A DNA stretch of 64,000 bases from Vibrio profundi (GTDB lineage Bacteria; Pseudomonadota; Gammaproteobacteria; Enterobacterales; Vibrionaceae). The DNA is taken from assembly GCF_005281835.1 (NCBI RefSeq), contig NZ_RZIS01000004.1:424355-488354 (forward strand), written 5' to 3'. Position 1 is the stretch's first letter. Every line of letters begins with the position of its first letter. Both the position numbers and the translations under genes were made by a program. Under the pieces are notes generated by a model that had not been told where the DNA came from, searched no databases, and saw nothing but the letters and a program-made list of their open reading frames with translations. Below, in pieces: positions 20,612 to 32,333 of the stretch.

Positions 20612-22282
20612 CTACATGTTTTGGTAGCTTGGACCACCACCGCCCTCTGGAGGCTGCCATGTGATGTTTTGAGAGGGGTCTTTAATATCACACGTTTTAC
20701 AGTGTAGGCAGTTAGCGGCATTGATTTGCAGCTGTTGAGTGTTGTCTATGGTCACCACTTCATATACACCTGCAGGGCAATACCTTTGGCTTGGTTCGTC
20801 GTAGTCAACAAGGTGGCATTGAATGGGAATGGCTTGATCTACTAACACTAAGTGGCAGGGTTGATTTTCTTCATGTTGCGTCCCTGAAAGGTAAACTGAT
20901 GATGGTTTGTCGAAACTGAGTTCGCCGTCTGGCTTTGGGTAAACCAGAGGCTGGCATTGAGAGGTTTGCTTTAGCTGGCGATGATCTTGTTGGTTGTCGG
21001 TGATAGTCCAAGGCACGGTATGATCGAATATCTTTGGCCATAAGTTGTGTTCGAATGTAGCCAAAGCTCCACCCAATACTGCACCAAACTTGTGAACCTC
21101 TGCTCCAAAGTTACGTGAATCTTGCAGCTCTTCATATAACCAAGATTCTTCGAATAGTGTTTGATAACTTGGTTCTTTGATTGGAGTGCTGGCGGTCAGT
21201 TCATTGAATACCGCCTCAGCGGCAAGCATGCCGGATTTCATTGCAGTATGACTGCCTTTGATTTTAGCGACGTTTAGGGTTCCAGCGTCACAACCAACCA
21301 GTACGCCCCCAGGAAATTGTTGGCGTGGTAGGGAAGAGATACCGCCTTTGGTGATGGCGCGGGCCCCGTATGAAATTCTCTGTCCACCTTGCAAATATTG
21401 GCGAAAGCTTGGGTGGTGTTTGATTCGCTGAAATTCGTCAAATGGGCTCAAATACGGGTTAGTGTAATTGAGGTCTACGATTAGCCCGACAGCGATTTGA
21501 TTCCCTTCTAAATGGTAGAGAAAAGCGCCACCATTTGAGCTAGATTCAGTGAGAGGCCAACCGGTCGTGTGGATAACGTGGCCTGCTTGGTGTAGCTCTG
21601 ATTCAGGTACTTCCCAAATTTCTTTAATCCCCAAAGCGTAATGTTGAGGCTGCTTACCTGAGTCCAAATCAAATTGTCGAATGAGCTCCTTACCTAAATG
21701 CCCGCGAGCACCTTCAGCAAAGATAGTGTATTTGGCACGGAGTTCGATTCCAGCTTCAAATGTGTTTTTCTGAGCTCCTGTTTTATCTAACCCCATGTCG
21801 GATGTATTGATACCAATCACTGAGTCTGACTCGTCATAATTAATGGTTGATGCCGCGAATCCAGGGAAAATTTCCACGCCTAACGACTCGGCTTGCTCGG
21901 CTAACCAGCGACATAAGTTTGATAAGCTGATGATGTAATTTTGCTCGCTATTGAGCATGGGTTTCGGAGTCAAAATATGCGGCACCGCAATATGGTTGAG
22001 CGCTGTCGTGAGGTATAGAAATTGGTCTTGGCTAACGGGTGTTGTCAGCGGCGCTTGCATATCGCTCCAAGTCGGAAAGAGTTCATCTAAAGCCGTGGTT
22101 TCGAACAAAGCACCAGAGATAATGTGTGCGCCAACTTCAGCTCCTTTCTCGACAACGCAAATAGAGAGTTCTTTGGGCTCTTCTTGCGTTTGATTTAGTT
22201 GAGCGAGTTTACACGCAGCAGAGAGCCCTGCGGGGCCTGCGCCTACGATCACAACATCAAATTCCATGCATTCTCTGTCCAT
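20612..22282 (-). CDS. Electron transfer flavoprotein-ubiquinone oxidoreductase
   Basis: A 556-residue membrane-associated FAD and 4Fe-4S protein passing electrons from ETF to ubiquinone. The FAD-binding VVIVGAGPAGLSAACKL is at the N-terminus. The C-terminal cluster ligands are the cysteine before PAGVYEV and those in NCLHCKTCDIKDP, followed by the conserved QPPEGGGGPSYQNM end. I chose the ATG at 22282 because AGGTG lies 6 nt upstream; an ATG at 22306 lacks a site. It is divergent from etfBA, with a LiuR-type palindrome between them, linking it to branched-chain acyl-CoA oxidation. Confidence 0.93.
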   Translation of the reverse strand: MDRECMEFDVVIVGAGPAGLSAACKLAQLNQTQEEPKELSICVVEKGAEVGAHIISGALFETTALDELFPTWSDMQAPLTTPVSQDQFLYLTTALNHIAVPHILTPKPMLNSEQNYIISLSNLCRWLAEQAESLGVEIFPGFAASTINYDESDSVIGINTSDMGLDKTGAQKNTFEAGIELRAKYTIFAEGARGHLGKELIRQFDLDSGKQPQHYALGIKEIWEVPESELHQAGHVIHTTGWPLTESSSNGGAFLYHLEGNQIAVGLIVDLNYTNPYLSPFDEFQRIKHHPSFRQYLQGGQRISYGARAITKGGISSLPRQQFPGGVLVGCDAGTLNVAKIKGSHTAMKSGMLAAEAVFNELTASTPIKEPSYQTLFEESWLYEELQDSRNFGAEVHKFGAVLGGALATFEHNLWPKIFDHTVPWTITDNQQDHRQLKQTSQCQPLVYPKPDGELSFDKPSSVYLSGTQHEENQPCHLVLVDQAIPIQCHLVDYDEPSQRYCPAGVYEVVTIDNTQQLQINAANCLHCKTCDIKDPSQNITWQPPEGGGGPSYQNM

Positions 22283-22324
22283 GCTGTACACCTGCTGATA
22301 CGCCATATCACAAATATAGTCCAG

Positions 22325-22340
22325 TTGACGTAAACGTAAA
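22325..22340. promoter_or_regulatory. Candidate LiuR operator 3 (ETF-QO / etfBA intergenic)
   Basis: TTGACGTAAACGTAAA matches the palindrome of operators 1 and 2 (TTnACGTAAACGTnAA) at 16 of 16 defined or free positions. It lies 43 nt upstream of the ETF-QO start and between the two divergent ETF units, so LiuR could couple electron-acceptor supply to branched-chain acyl-CoA dehydrogenase expression. Confidence 0.65.
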
Positions 22341-22497
22341 CTTTACTAAGCTCAGAAGTAAGATTCATTGCATTGGTGACGACCCTATGGGCACATCCCA
22401 AATCGCACTTCAGCTGTCGGGCTACAGCTGAAATAGAATCTATAAATCAAACTCTTAAAGCTTGCACGAAGAGCATCCAACAACAAAGGAAGGCATT

Positions 22498-23250
22498 GTG
22501 AAAGTATTAGTAGCGATTAAACGAGTCGTTGACCCTTACGTAAAGATCAGGGTGAAAAGCGATGGCACGGGCGTTGAAACCAACAACGTGAAAATGACCA
22601 TGAATCCTTTCTGTGAAATAGCAGTGGAGGAGGCCATTAGGATAAAAGAAGCGGAGCACGCTGAAGAAGTTGTCGTGGTTTCTATTGGCGATGCTAGTTG
22701 CCAAGAACAGCTTAGAACCGCATTGGCGTTGGGAGCAGATCGAGCGATTCATGTTGAAACTGACAGCGATCTAGAGCCGCTCAATGTTGCTAAACTCCTA
22801 AAAGCAATTATGACGAATGAATCTCCGGGGCTAGTGCTACTGGGTAAACAGTCCATTGATACTGATAACAATCAAGTGGCTCAGATGTTGGCTGCGATCA
22901 CTCAACTGCCTCAGGGCACATTTGCCTCTGAAGTGGACTTAAGTGAAAGCGGAATGGCTCGGGTGACTCGAGAAATTGATGGTGGCCTAGAGACCGTTAG
23001 TTTGACGCTTCCGGCGATTGTTAGCACAGATTTGCGACTTAATGAGCCCCGATATGCATCGTTGCCTAACATCATGAAAGCGAAGCGTAAGCCGCTTGAT
23101 ACCACTACACCCGACGCTTTGGGAGTGTCCGTTACCCAGCACCAACAAATTCTGGAAGTGCAGCCACCATCGCAGCGTCAAGCTGGCGTAATGGTCGGAA
23201 ACGTTTCTGAGTTAGTCGATAAACTTAAAAATGAAGCAAAGGTTATTTAA
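22498..23250 (+). CDS. etfB: Electron transfer flavoprotein, beta subunit
   Basis: A 250-residue ETF beta subunit. It begins with KVLVAIKRVVDPYVKIRVKS, carries the AMP-binding region LLGKQSIDTDNNQVAQMLA, and a MTREIDGG-like segment (RVTREIDGGLETVSL) near the signature. The start is a GTG at 22498 with AAGGA (22486-22490) 7 nt upstream; an in-frame TTG at 22462 lacks a site. Together with etfA it accepts electrons from acyl-CoA dehydrogenases such as those encoded at 1-63 and 3647-4801. Confidence 0.95.
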   Translation: MKVLVAIKRVVDPYVKIRVKSDGTGVETNNVKMTMNPFCEIAVEEAIRIKEAEHAEEVVVVSIGDASCQEQLRTALALGADRAIHVETDSDLEPLNVAKLLKAIMTNESPGLVLLGKQSIDTDNNQVAQMLAAITQLPQGTFASEVDLSESGMARVTREIDGGLETVSLTLPAIVSTDLRLNEPRYASLPNIMKAKRKPLDTTTPDALGVSVTQHQQILEVQPPSQRQAGVMVGNVSELVDKLKNEAKVI

Positions 23251-23327
23251 CTCAATAGTTAGGCTAAACGCATTAGCTAAGCCTAAATACATCGGTGATC
23301 TGGCGATTTTTGAAAAGGAGCGATTTC

Positions 23328-24290
23328 ATGGCTGATTCAAATCTATCTACATTAGTGGTAGCGGAGCACGATAACCAAACCGTCTCGGTGGACACGCTTC
23401 GCACCTTGCAAGCAGCCACGCACCTTCAAGCTGTAGGCAGTATGTTGGAGGTCAGTGTGTTAGTGATTGGCTATCAGTGTCAGCCAGTCGTTGATCTACT
23501 CAGTAAACTCACGTGTGTGAGTAAAGTGCTGGTGGCAGACTCTCAAACCTATCAACATGCTTTGGCTGAAAATTATTCTGAATTGATAGCCAGTGTGGGG
23601 CGAGATTTTTCACACATTCTTGCTTCTTCGACGACTTTTGGAAAGAACATCATGCCCAGAGTCTCCGCTTTGTTAGATGTGGGGCAATTGTCGGATGTGA
23701 CTAGTATCGAAGGTGTCGATGAGGTGATTCGACCTGTTTACGCTGGGAATGCGATGGCAAGAGTAAAATCGAATGATGCGATTAAAGTAATCACGGTGCG
23801 AAGTTCCGCTTTCGATGCGGTTGAAGTAAGCGAAGGTGAGCCTTGTTCGATTCAGTCTTTGGATACCGATATTCCGTCCGCTTCATCAACCTTCATTGAA
23901 CAGCAAAAAGTAGAAAGCGAACGGCCAGAATTGCCTGCCGCACGGGTTGTGATTTCAGGAGGACGTGGGCTTGGCAGTAAAGAAAACTTTGCGATGATTG
24001 AGCAGTTGGCGGATAAGTTGGATGGCGCAATAGGGGCGTCGCGCGCTGCAGTTGATGCAGGTTATGTGTCTAACGATTTACAAGTCGGTCAAACCGGTAA
24101 AATCGTTGCTCCAGAGTTGTATATTGCGGTGGGCATTTCAGGGGCTATTCAGCATTTAGCTGGAATGAAAGATTCAAAGGTGATTGTGGCCATTAATAGT
24201 GATCCAGAAGCCCCGATTTTTCAGATAGCGGATTATGGTTTAGTAGGCGATTTATTTGACCTTATGCCAGAACTCATTCGCTCAGTGTAA
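23328..24290 (+). CDS. etfA: Electron transfer flavoprotein, alpha subunit
   Basis: A 320-residue ETF alpha subunit. The C-terminal FAD domain is fully conserved: SGGRGLGSKENF, GASRAAVDAGYVSNDLQVGQ, then TGKIVAPELYIAVGISGAIQ and INSDPEAPIFQIADYG. The ATG at 23328 has AAGGAG (23315-23320) 7 nt upstream. It follows etfB by 77 nt in a two-gene operon. Confidence 0.95.
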   Translation: MADSNLSTLVVAEHDNQTVSVDTLRTLQAATHLQAVGSMLEVSVLVIGYQCQPVVDLLSKLTCVSKVLVADSQTYQHALAENYSELIASVGRDFSHILASSTTFGKNIMPRVSALLDVGQLSDVTSIEGVDEVIRPVYAGNAMARVKSNDAIKVITVRSSAFDAVEVSEGEPCSIQSLDTDIPSASSTFIEQQKVESERPELPAARVVISGGRGLGSKENFAMIEQLADKLDGAIGASRAAVDAGYVSNDLQVGQTGKIVAPELYIAVGISGAIQHLAGMKDSKVIVAINSDPEAPIFQIADYGLVGDLFDLMPELIRSV

Positions 24291-24456
24291 AGATAGCTTT
24301 ACCTCTTAAATGAAAAGGTGCTACTAACAGGCTTGGTTTATCTTGCCGCTGTGAATTTAAAATTACACACTCCTTACATGGACTTTACATGGCGGGAGTG
24401 TGGTCGCGTTAAGATTTCGACATATTTATCAATAATCGGTTATCACTTCTTACTTA

Positions 24457-26007
24457 ATGAGCGCAAATAGCATGTCAGAACCAAAAATTGGGAAAAAATT
24501 CTTATGGATTACCTTCATTGTCCCATTGTTTGTTTTCGCTATTGGCGCATCTATTATTGCCAACATATTGATTTTTAAAGATCTAAAAAGTATCGCCAAA
24601 CATTATGTGACCGAAGTGGATCAGATCATTGACGATCGTATTCGTGAAAATAAGCTCGCACTAAAGAATAAAAATCGATGTGAATTGATCCAGCAGGAAT
24701 TGTTGTTCGAGAGTGTGGTCAGAGAGTTGAGGATCATCGAAAATCGAGTATCGATATGCTCTTCAAAACAAGGCGAGCAACATGAAAACTTAAGCCAATA
24801 TGTGCCCTCAAGAGACATACGTTCAGGCGCGTATTTATTCGACCTAGAAGGTGATCCAGAGCAGCGGACTTTGGTGGTCGTGAATCGGTTGCCTGAAAAT
24901 CCTAGAGTGGGTGCATTCGCTGTTGTTGATCGTAACTACATTGCTGCTCGTATGGCGAAATCGTTAAGCGACACCATAGATCAGGTATACGGCACGTTTG
25001 GCAAGCTGACTTACCCAGCAAATGTTGATGAGGTTGATGGCTACTTCAAAGTACTGGGGTCTGAACGGTTTAATTACAGCGTAACGGTAGAAGCGACAAA
25101 CACCTATGTGGTTAGGCAATACGCATTATTGCTTCTTGGAAGTTTACCTTTATCGTTATTGATTTCTGGCGCATTCATTTATGCCTCTAGACGGTTTAAA
25201 AACCACAACTCTTTGGTAGACGATATTAAGCGTGGTTTGCACCGTGGTGAATTCTTTATGGTGTATCAACCGATAGTCAGCCATGACCAAGCGACGAACG
25301 ATACTCAAGAAGGTAACCAGGTTCATGCAAATAGGGTGGCAGGGCTTGAAGCTTTGATTCGTTGGCAGCACCCTAAATTGGGCTTAGTGAGACCAGATTT
25401 ATTTATTCCTTTAGCTGAGCAGCATGGCCTGATTAATAAATTGACAGATTATGTGTTTGGGCAAGTCATCAGTGATTTAAACGGCTTAGAATTGTGCAAG
25501 GGCAGCCAATATCACGTAGGGATTAATATTCCGCCTTCTTACTTGGCAAGCAAAAACTGTATGTTCAAACTTGAGCAGTATTACCACTGTTTTGATGACA
25601 CACCTTGGAAGCCAACTATTGAAGTCACAGAGCGTCAGTTGCTTGATTCTGATTCTCAGCGGGTATTGCAAAAAGCGAGGGAAATGGGCTTTAAGGTGTC
25701 GATCGATGACTTTGGTACAGGGCACACATCGCTTGCGGTGTTACAAAAGATCCAATTTGATTATTTGAAAATCGATAAGTGCTTTGTCGATACGGTTGGG
25801 GTCGACGCGGTTAACTCACCCGTTTTACTGACTATTATCGAATTGGCTCATAAGCTGGGTGTTGAGATTGTCGCAGAAGGGGTAGAAACACAGGAGCAGC
25901 AAGCGTTTTTAGAATCGCACCGTTGCCAGCATTTACAAGGTTATTTGTTCTATAAGCCGTTAACGCTTTCTGAGGTGAGCAAAGTATTGGAAAAACAACC
26001 GCAATAG
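24457..26007 (+). CDS. CSS-motif / EAL cyclic-di-GMP phosphodiesterase
   Basis: A 516-residue membrane protein: TM1 at about 15-40, a periplasmic CSS-motif domain with Cys75 and CSS at 101-103, TM2 at about 221-243, then a cytoplasmic EAL domain. Catalytic motifs are intact: GLEALIRW (EAL 298-300), INIPPSYL, EVTERQ, IDDFGTGHTSL, KIDKCFVD, AEGVET and QGYLFYKPL. Family members are periplasmic redox-sensing phosphodiesterases in which cysteine oxidation by the DsbA/DsbB system controls activity. No strong ribosome binding site is seen for the ATG at 24457 or the in-frame ATG at 24472. Confidence 0.9.
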   Translation: MSANSMSEPKIGKKFLWITFIVPLFVFAIGASIIANILIFKDLKSIAKHYVTEVDQIIDDRIRENKLALKNKNRCELIQQELLFESVVRELRIIENRVSICSSKQGEQHENLSQYVPSRDIRSGAYLFDLEGDPEQRTLVVVNRLPENPRVGAFAVVDRNYIAARMAKSLSDTIDQVYGTFGKLTYPANVDEVDGYFKVLGSERFNYSVTVEATNTYVVRQYALLLLGSLPLSLLISGAFIYASRRFKNHNSLVDDIKRGLHRGEFFMVYQPIVSHDQATNDTQEGNQVHANRVAGLEALIRWQHPKLGLVRPDLFIPLAEQHGLINKLTDYVFGQVISDLNGLELCKGSQYHVGINIPPSYLASKNCMFKLEQYYHCFDDTPWKPTIEVTERQLLDSDSQRVLQKAREMGFKVSIDDFGTGHTSLAVLQKIQFDYLKIDKCFVDTVGVDAVNSPVLLTIIELAHKLGVEIVAEGVETQEQQAFLESHRCQHLQGYLFYKPLTLSEVSKVLEKQPQ

Positions 26008-26100
26008 GAAGTAAAACTCAGAAGTTCGATACTACAAGCGGCCTAATACCTATCACTTGAAGTGTCAGGAGCTAACTGGCGATAGAATTTCACTCATACG

Positions 26101-26127
26101 AACGGTCCTAGATTTGGGCCGTTTTTT
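26101..26127 (+). terminator. Rho-independent terminator after the EAL gene
   Basis: AACGGTCC pairs with GGGCCGTT (one G-T wobble) around a 7-nt loop and runs into TTTTTT. It is 94 nt after the EAL stop codon. Confidence 0.85.
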
Positions 26128-28177
<2,050 letters not shown>

Positions 28178-28186
28178 CAGCAAATT

Positions 28187-28212
28187 TAGATGGCTCCTTG
28201 TTGAGCCATCTA
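28187..28212. terminator. Hairpin between convergent lap and bkdB
   Basis: A perfect 10-bp stem TAGATGGCTC / GAGCCATCTA around CTTGTT, 9 nt after the lap stop. There is no strong U-tract, so it may be a weak or bidirectional terminator. Confidence 0.6.
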
Positions 28213-28309
28213 ACCAGCTTTCATATTGCCTAATCACCATATTATGTGACGAGATTTAGTAAGGTGATTCGCCGTTTTTTCACTCTCTTGCTAATACCCC
28301 GAAGTGTTC

Positions 28310-29458
28310 CTAGCAGGTGGCTTGTTGTAGATGTTTGACTAGCGCCTTAATAAAGCGAGCGGCTTCACCACCGGTACAGGCGCGATGGTCAAAGGTCATC
28401 GAAAGGGGCATTGCTTTAACTTCCATTGGTTTACCATCTTTCATGATGACCTTATTAATGATGCGCCCAGCACCAACAATCGCGACCTGCGGTGGGGATA
28501 CCACAGGCGTTGCGTAAATACCGGCTATGGCGCCAAAGTTAGATAGCGTAATAGTGCCGTGCTGTAGTTGCTCTCTGCCTATCTTGCGATCACGAATGCC
28601 TTGTACCGTGGTGTCTAGCCACTGACGAATGCCTTTAGGGTTGTAGTCGTCTGCGTGGCGCAGAACAGGCACATAAAGGCCGTGAGCACTGTCTACGGCA
28701 ATGCCGATGTTCACGGTACTGTGAACGCATCTCGTCATGGTTTCGGCATCGAACCAAGCGTTAAGCGCTGGCTCTTTTTGGCATGCATCAACGACCGCCA
28801 GCACTAAACGAATCGAAATGTCTTCATTTTCCAGCCAGTCGGTTAGGAGTGCTTCTTCTGTGATGGTTACCGCAGCAACGTTGTGATGCGACTCGGCCAT
28901 GGTATTGACCATGGTTCGACGTGCACCTTTTAGAACTTCGGTTCCCGGTAGCTGCTTATCGCATTCATTGTAAATATCGGCATCTGTAATTAACCCATCA
29001 GGGCCACTGCCTTTGACACCTTGTAAATTGACGCCTAATTGTTGAGCCAGTAAGCGAGCGGATGGCATCGCAGTGATTATGCCTTCGGGGGTTGAGCTTG
29101 GTTCACTCCCAACCCAGAAGTTATCAACATCTACATGATGATTTTGGTGCGAAACGTTGCCAACCACCGTTGCTGCATCTTCTTTTTTGGCTTGTTGGTC
29201 TTGGCCGATTTCAACTGTTTCTCCCACTTCTTCGATTTCCAAAAGTAGGCTACCAATATTGATGACGTCACCTTCATTGCCATAGCGGTTAATGATCTTT
29301 CCACTGTAAGGGGCGGGAACGTCGACAATGGCTTTCGCGGTCTCAATCGTCACTACTACCTGATCGACTTTTACGGTGTCGCCAGCTTTGATGTGCCATT
29401 CAACGATTTCAGATTCGGCTAGACCTTCGCCTAAATCGGGTAACATAAATGATTTCAT
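28310..29458 (-). CDS. bkdB: Branched-chain 2-oxo acid dehydrogenase E2 (dihydrolipoyl acyltransferase)
   Basis: A 382-residue E2: an N-terminal lipoyl domain (1-80; lysine in VTIETAKAIVD), a peripheral-subunit-binding domain (about 130-170; ARLLAQQLGVNLQGVKGSG), and a C-terminal acyltransferase core. The catalytic histidine motif reads DHRACTGGEAARF instead of the usual DHRxxDG, with Thr-Gly in place of Asp-Gly; this variant is known in some bacterial E2s. The start overlaps the E1-beta stop (ATGA), with GGAGG upstream. With E1 it converts the keto acids of Leu, Ile and Val to acyl-CoAs. No E3 gene is adjacent. Confidence 0.9.
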   Translation of the reverse strand: MKSFMLPDLGEGLAESEIVEWHIKAGDTVKVDQVVVTIETAKAIVDVPAPYSGKIINRYGNEGDVINIGSLLLEIEEVGETVEIGQDQQAKKEDAATVVGNVSHQNHHVDVDNFWVGSEPSSTPEGIITAMPSARLLAQQLGVNLQGVKGSGPDGLITDADIYNECDKQLPGTEVLKGARRTMVNTMAESHHNVAAVTITEEALLTDWLENEDISIRLVLAVVDACQKEPALNAWFDAETMTRCVHSTVNIGIAVDSAHGLYVPVLRHADDYNPKGIRQWLDTTVQGIRDRKIGREQLQHGTITLSNFGAIAGIYATPVVSPPQVAIVGAGRIINKVIMKDGKPMEVKAMPLSMTFDHRACTGGEAARFIKALVKHLQQATC

Positions 29459-30438
29459 TTCCAACCCTCCACCAACTCTCTGGCTGCCAGAACAATGTCA
29501 TCTTCCTGAATCATAAAGAAATCCTCGTTACGATAGTAAGGCATCACGGTGTCCATGCCTGTGACTCGTTTAGGGGGTGCTTTCAACAAACACATGGCGT
29601 GCTCAGCCGTTCTTGCGAGTATTTCCGCGCCAACGCCGCAGGTTTTACTGGCTTCATGCACTACTAACAAGCGCCCCGTTTTTTCTAGTGATTTAAGTAT
29701 GGTCGCCATATCAATCGGTTTGATACTGGCGAGATCAATCACTTCTACCTCAATTCCTTGAGCTGACAGTGTGCTAGCGGCCTGTAGAGATTCAACGACA
29801 CAAGCCCCCCAAGTGACCAAAGTTAAATCTCGGCCTTTACGAAGGGTAAAGCAGGTGTCTAATGGTAGCGCTTGGCCGTTGTCTTCTACGTTCGATTTTA
29901 CGGTTCGGTAGATACGTTTAGGTTCAAAGAACATTACGGGGTCGTTACTGCGAATTGATGCCAGCAATAAGCCATATGCGCGTTGAGGAGATGATGGGAT
30001 CACCACTTTAAAACCTGGTATATGGGCAAACAAGGCTTCAACACTTTCTGAGTGATGCTCAGGGGCGTGAATGCCTCCGCCAAATGGTGCTCGGAACACA
30101 GCAGGGCAGGTGAGTCGGCCTCTTGTTCGGTTGCGCATTCTCGCTGCATGGCACATTAGGTGCTCCATCGCAGGGAAGACAAAGCCTTGAAATTGAAACT
30201 CAGCCACTGGGCGAAGCCCTTGCGATGCCATCCCTACCGACACACCAGCAATCAACGCTTCTGCTAGCGGTGAATCAATGACGCGCTTTAGCCCATATTT
30301 TTCTTTAAGCCCAACCGTTGCACGGAATACACCACCGTTGTCACCGACATCTTCGCCGATAACCACGACGTTAGAATCGACTTCCATCTCGTGATGCAAA
30401 GCGAGGTTAACGGCTTCAAGCAAAGTTATTTCAGCCAT
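29455..30438 (-). CDS. bkdA2: Branched-chain 2-oxo acid dehydrogenase E1, beta subunit
   Basis: A 327-residue E1 beta. It carries GEDVGDNGGVFRAT near the N-terminus, SPLAEALIAGVSVGMASQGL, HHSESVEALFAHIPGFKVV, and the C-terminal HEASKTCGVGAEI block. It forms the thiamine-diphosphate site with E1 alpha. The start overlaps the end of E1 alpha by 8 nt and the stop overlaps the E2 start, indicating translational coupling in a three-gene operon. Confidence 0.93.
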   Translation of the reverse strand: MAEITLLEAVNLALHHEMEVDSNVVVIGEDVGDNGGVFRATVGLKEKYGLKRVIDSPLAEALIAGVSVGMASQGLRPVAEFQFQGFVFPAMEHLMCHAARMRNRTRGRLTCPAVFRAPFGGGIHAPEHHSESVEALFAHIPGFKVVIPSSPQRAYGLLLASIRSNDPVMFFEPKRIYRTVKSNVEDNGQALPLDTCFTLRKGRDLTLVTWGACVVESLQAASTLSAQGIEVEVIDLASIKPIDMATILKSLEKTGRLLVVHEASKTCGVGAEILARTAEHAMCLLKAPPKRVTGMDTVMPYYRNEDFFMIQEDDIVLAARELVEGWK

Positions 30439-31546
30439 GTTTGCCCCCTTGCATGCGCATTGCTTTATTTATGATGTGGTCACGTTGTTTATTGAGTTCG
30501 GGCGTTGGTGATTCGTACAAAAAGTCGAACGCAGTCTCGGGTGCTTGAACAGGCAGATTTAGGTAATGCTCAACGGCTTTCTCGACTTCTTGCTTGCATT
30601 CTTCTTGCCAGTGCAGCTCTTGTTCATCCGACCAAATTCCTTGAGCCACCAAATAGGTTTTCAAGCGGGCGATCGGTTCGAATTCCCACGCTTGGTGGAG
30701 TTCGTCATCACTACGATAGCGGCTAGCGTCATCGGCAGTGGTATGGTCACTAAGGCGGTAGCTGATCGCTTCAATCAGTGTTGGTCCTTTGCCTTTACGA
30801 GCGTTGTCCAAAGCGGTTAACACGGCATCGTACATGGCGACAATATCATTCCCATCAACCGTGATTCCTTGGATTCCAGCGCCCTTCGCTTTTTCAGAAA
30901 GAAAGTCGGCAGCACACTGTAAGGCTCTAGGTACGGAAATGGCCCATTGATTGTTATTGACGATGAAGACCAGCGGGATATTCCAAGCACCAGCGCAGTT
31001 GATGGATTCTAAGAAGTCACCTTTTGACGTCGCACCATCGCCGCAGACAACGAGTGCTGCTTTATGATTACCTTCGATTTTTAGCGCTGAAGCGACGCCA
31101 ACGGCATGCGTACATTGAGTGGCGATAGGGACACAAAAAGGTAAGTCGCGACAATGGACTTGGGTATTGCTATCAAATGATTCAAGTTTCGATGGGCAAA
31201 AGTCGCTGCCTCTTTCATCGCCTCCCCAATACTGAAGGTTCTTTTCCATTGGAATGCCGCGCGCCCACATTGCAGGCATATCTCGGTAATAAGGAATAAA
31301 CACATCGTCAGCTCGGAGAGCACGCCCAATCGCTATGCCGATAGCTTCAGCGCCTAAGTGAGATGGATACGTACCGAGTTTTCCTGTTCGTTGCAGGGCA
31401 ACGGCTTTGTTGTCGTAGGTTCGAGTCAATACCATATCTTGGTAAAACCCTTTTAATACAGATGCTTCAGCCCAATCGGGGAGTTGGCTGACGGAGTGAC
31501 CATGGTGATCGATAAAACGATGCATGGGTAATGCCTGAACATTCAT
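30431..31546 (-). CDS. bkdA1: Branched-chain 2-oxo acid dehydrogenase E1, alpha subunit
   Basis: A 371-residue E1 alpha. The thiamine-diphosphate motif runs from GDGATSKGDFLESINCAGAW to VFIVNNNQWAIS (GDG...NNN), and the phosphorylation-loop region YRLSDHTTADDASRYR is conserved. AAGGAG lies 6 nt before the ATG at 31546. It is the first gene of the bkd operon. The complex decarboxylates the 2-oxo acids from leucine, isoleucine and valine and so supplies the substrates of the operon at 792-8758. Confidence 0.93.
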   Translation of the reverse strand: MNVQALPMHRFIDHHGHSVSQLPDWAEASVLKGFYQDMVLTRTYDNKAVALQRTGKLGTYPSHLGAEAIGIAIGRALRADDVFIPYYRDMPAMWARGIPMEKNLQYWGGDERGSDFCPSKLESFDSNTQVHCRDLPFCVPIATQCTHAVGVASALKIEGNHKAALVVCGDGATSKGDFLESINCAGAWNIPLVFIVNNNQWAISVPRALQCAADFLSEKAKGAGIQGITVDGNDIVAMYDAVLTALDNARKGKGPTLIEAISYRLSDHTTADDASRYRSDDELHQAWEFEPIARLKTYLVAQGIWSDEQELHWQEECKQEVEKAVEHYLNLPVQAPETAFDFLYESPTPELNKQRDHIINKAMRMQGGKHG

Positions 31547-32072
31547 CTCAAGCTCCTTCTGATGCTGTACTCAACATGTATGAGTAAAGTTCAGTTCGTC
31601 ACGAAAAAGTGGCAAGGGTGATACCGAGATCTGTGCATTGATGTTCGCCAATCAGAACTACAGCTTGAAAGATTGTTCTGGGAATGTGCCTAGCGATATT
31701 CAATATTACTAGTAACATCACTCTATTTAGTGATGGATCTTGATATAACCAGATACATTAAGTGTAACTAAGATGTTAAATCTTGCATGGGGTTATAAAC
31801 TTTAGTGCGGTAAAAAGAGCACTTTAGATGTGAAAAACAGACGAAAATATGGGTTTCTAAAAGCAAGTTTGTTAAGGATTGAAGATATTCACTGCTACTA
31901 AACCCAAATTCGCAAGATTATTATGCTGATTACATTCAGCCTTACGGTTGATTTGTTGTATCAAGTAAGACGTGTTTTTTAACCAGTCGAAATCAAGATA
32001 CTGATTATCCGATTAATGCGATGTTCGCAGTATCAATGGGTCAGAAGTCACTCGTCAAAAAGGGAAGGTGCG
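31547..32072. other. Divergent spacer between the bkd operon and the DUF7661 gene
   Basis: It must contain the bkd promoter. I looked for the LiuR-type palindrome and found none, so bkd is either controlled by another regulator or from a degenerate site. The stretch is A+T rich with no clear repeat, terminator or gene. Confidence 0.4.
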
Positions 32073-32291
32073 GTGCTCAAGTTTAATGTGTTTGGAAAAG
32101 TGATGTCGGTTCACCGTCGGCAAAATGAATGGCAATTGTTCTTAGAGTCAGATGTTGGAATGCGCTCGCGCGTTTACGATGTTGTGATACCCGTAGAGTT
32201 AACGGAATCAGAAATCGCTTCCTATCTCGATGATATCTATCATGAAATGGCAACGGAAAAATACCAACGTGTTATTCAAATTAGTGAATAA
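32073..32291 (+). CDS. DUF7661 family small protein
   Basis: A 72-residue protein beginning KFNVFGKVMSVHR and containing SRVYDVVIPVELTESEIASY, then LDDIYHEMAT, which I recognise as a small uncharacterised family (DUF7661) common in vibrios. The GTG at 32073 is preceded by GGAAGG; longer in-frame starts from 32016 lack a ribosome binding site. Function unknown. It opens a run of small accessory genes. Confidence 0.7.
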   Translation: MLKFNVFGKVMSVHRRQNEWQLFLESDVGMRSRVYDVVIPVELTESEIASYLDDIYHEMATEKYQRVIQISE

Positions 32292-32333
32292 AGAAATGCT
32301 TATTGAGCCGTCATGCTAAAGGGAGAGGTTAGA

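Noticed and set aside
22534..22545. CTTACGTAAAGA inside etfB
   Set aside because: Matches half of the LiuR motif but lies within coding sequence and lacks the second arm.
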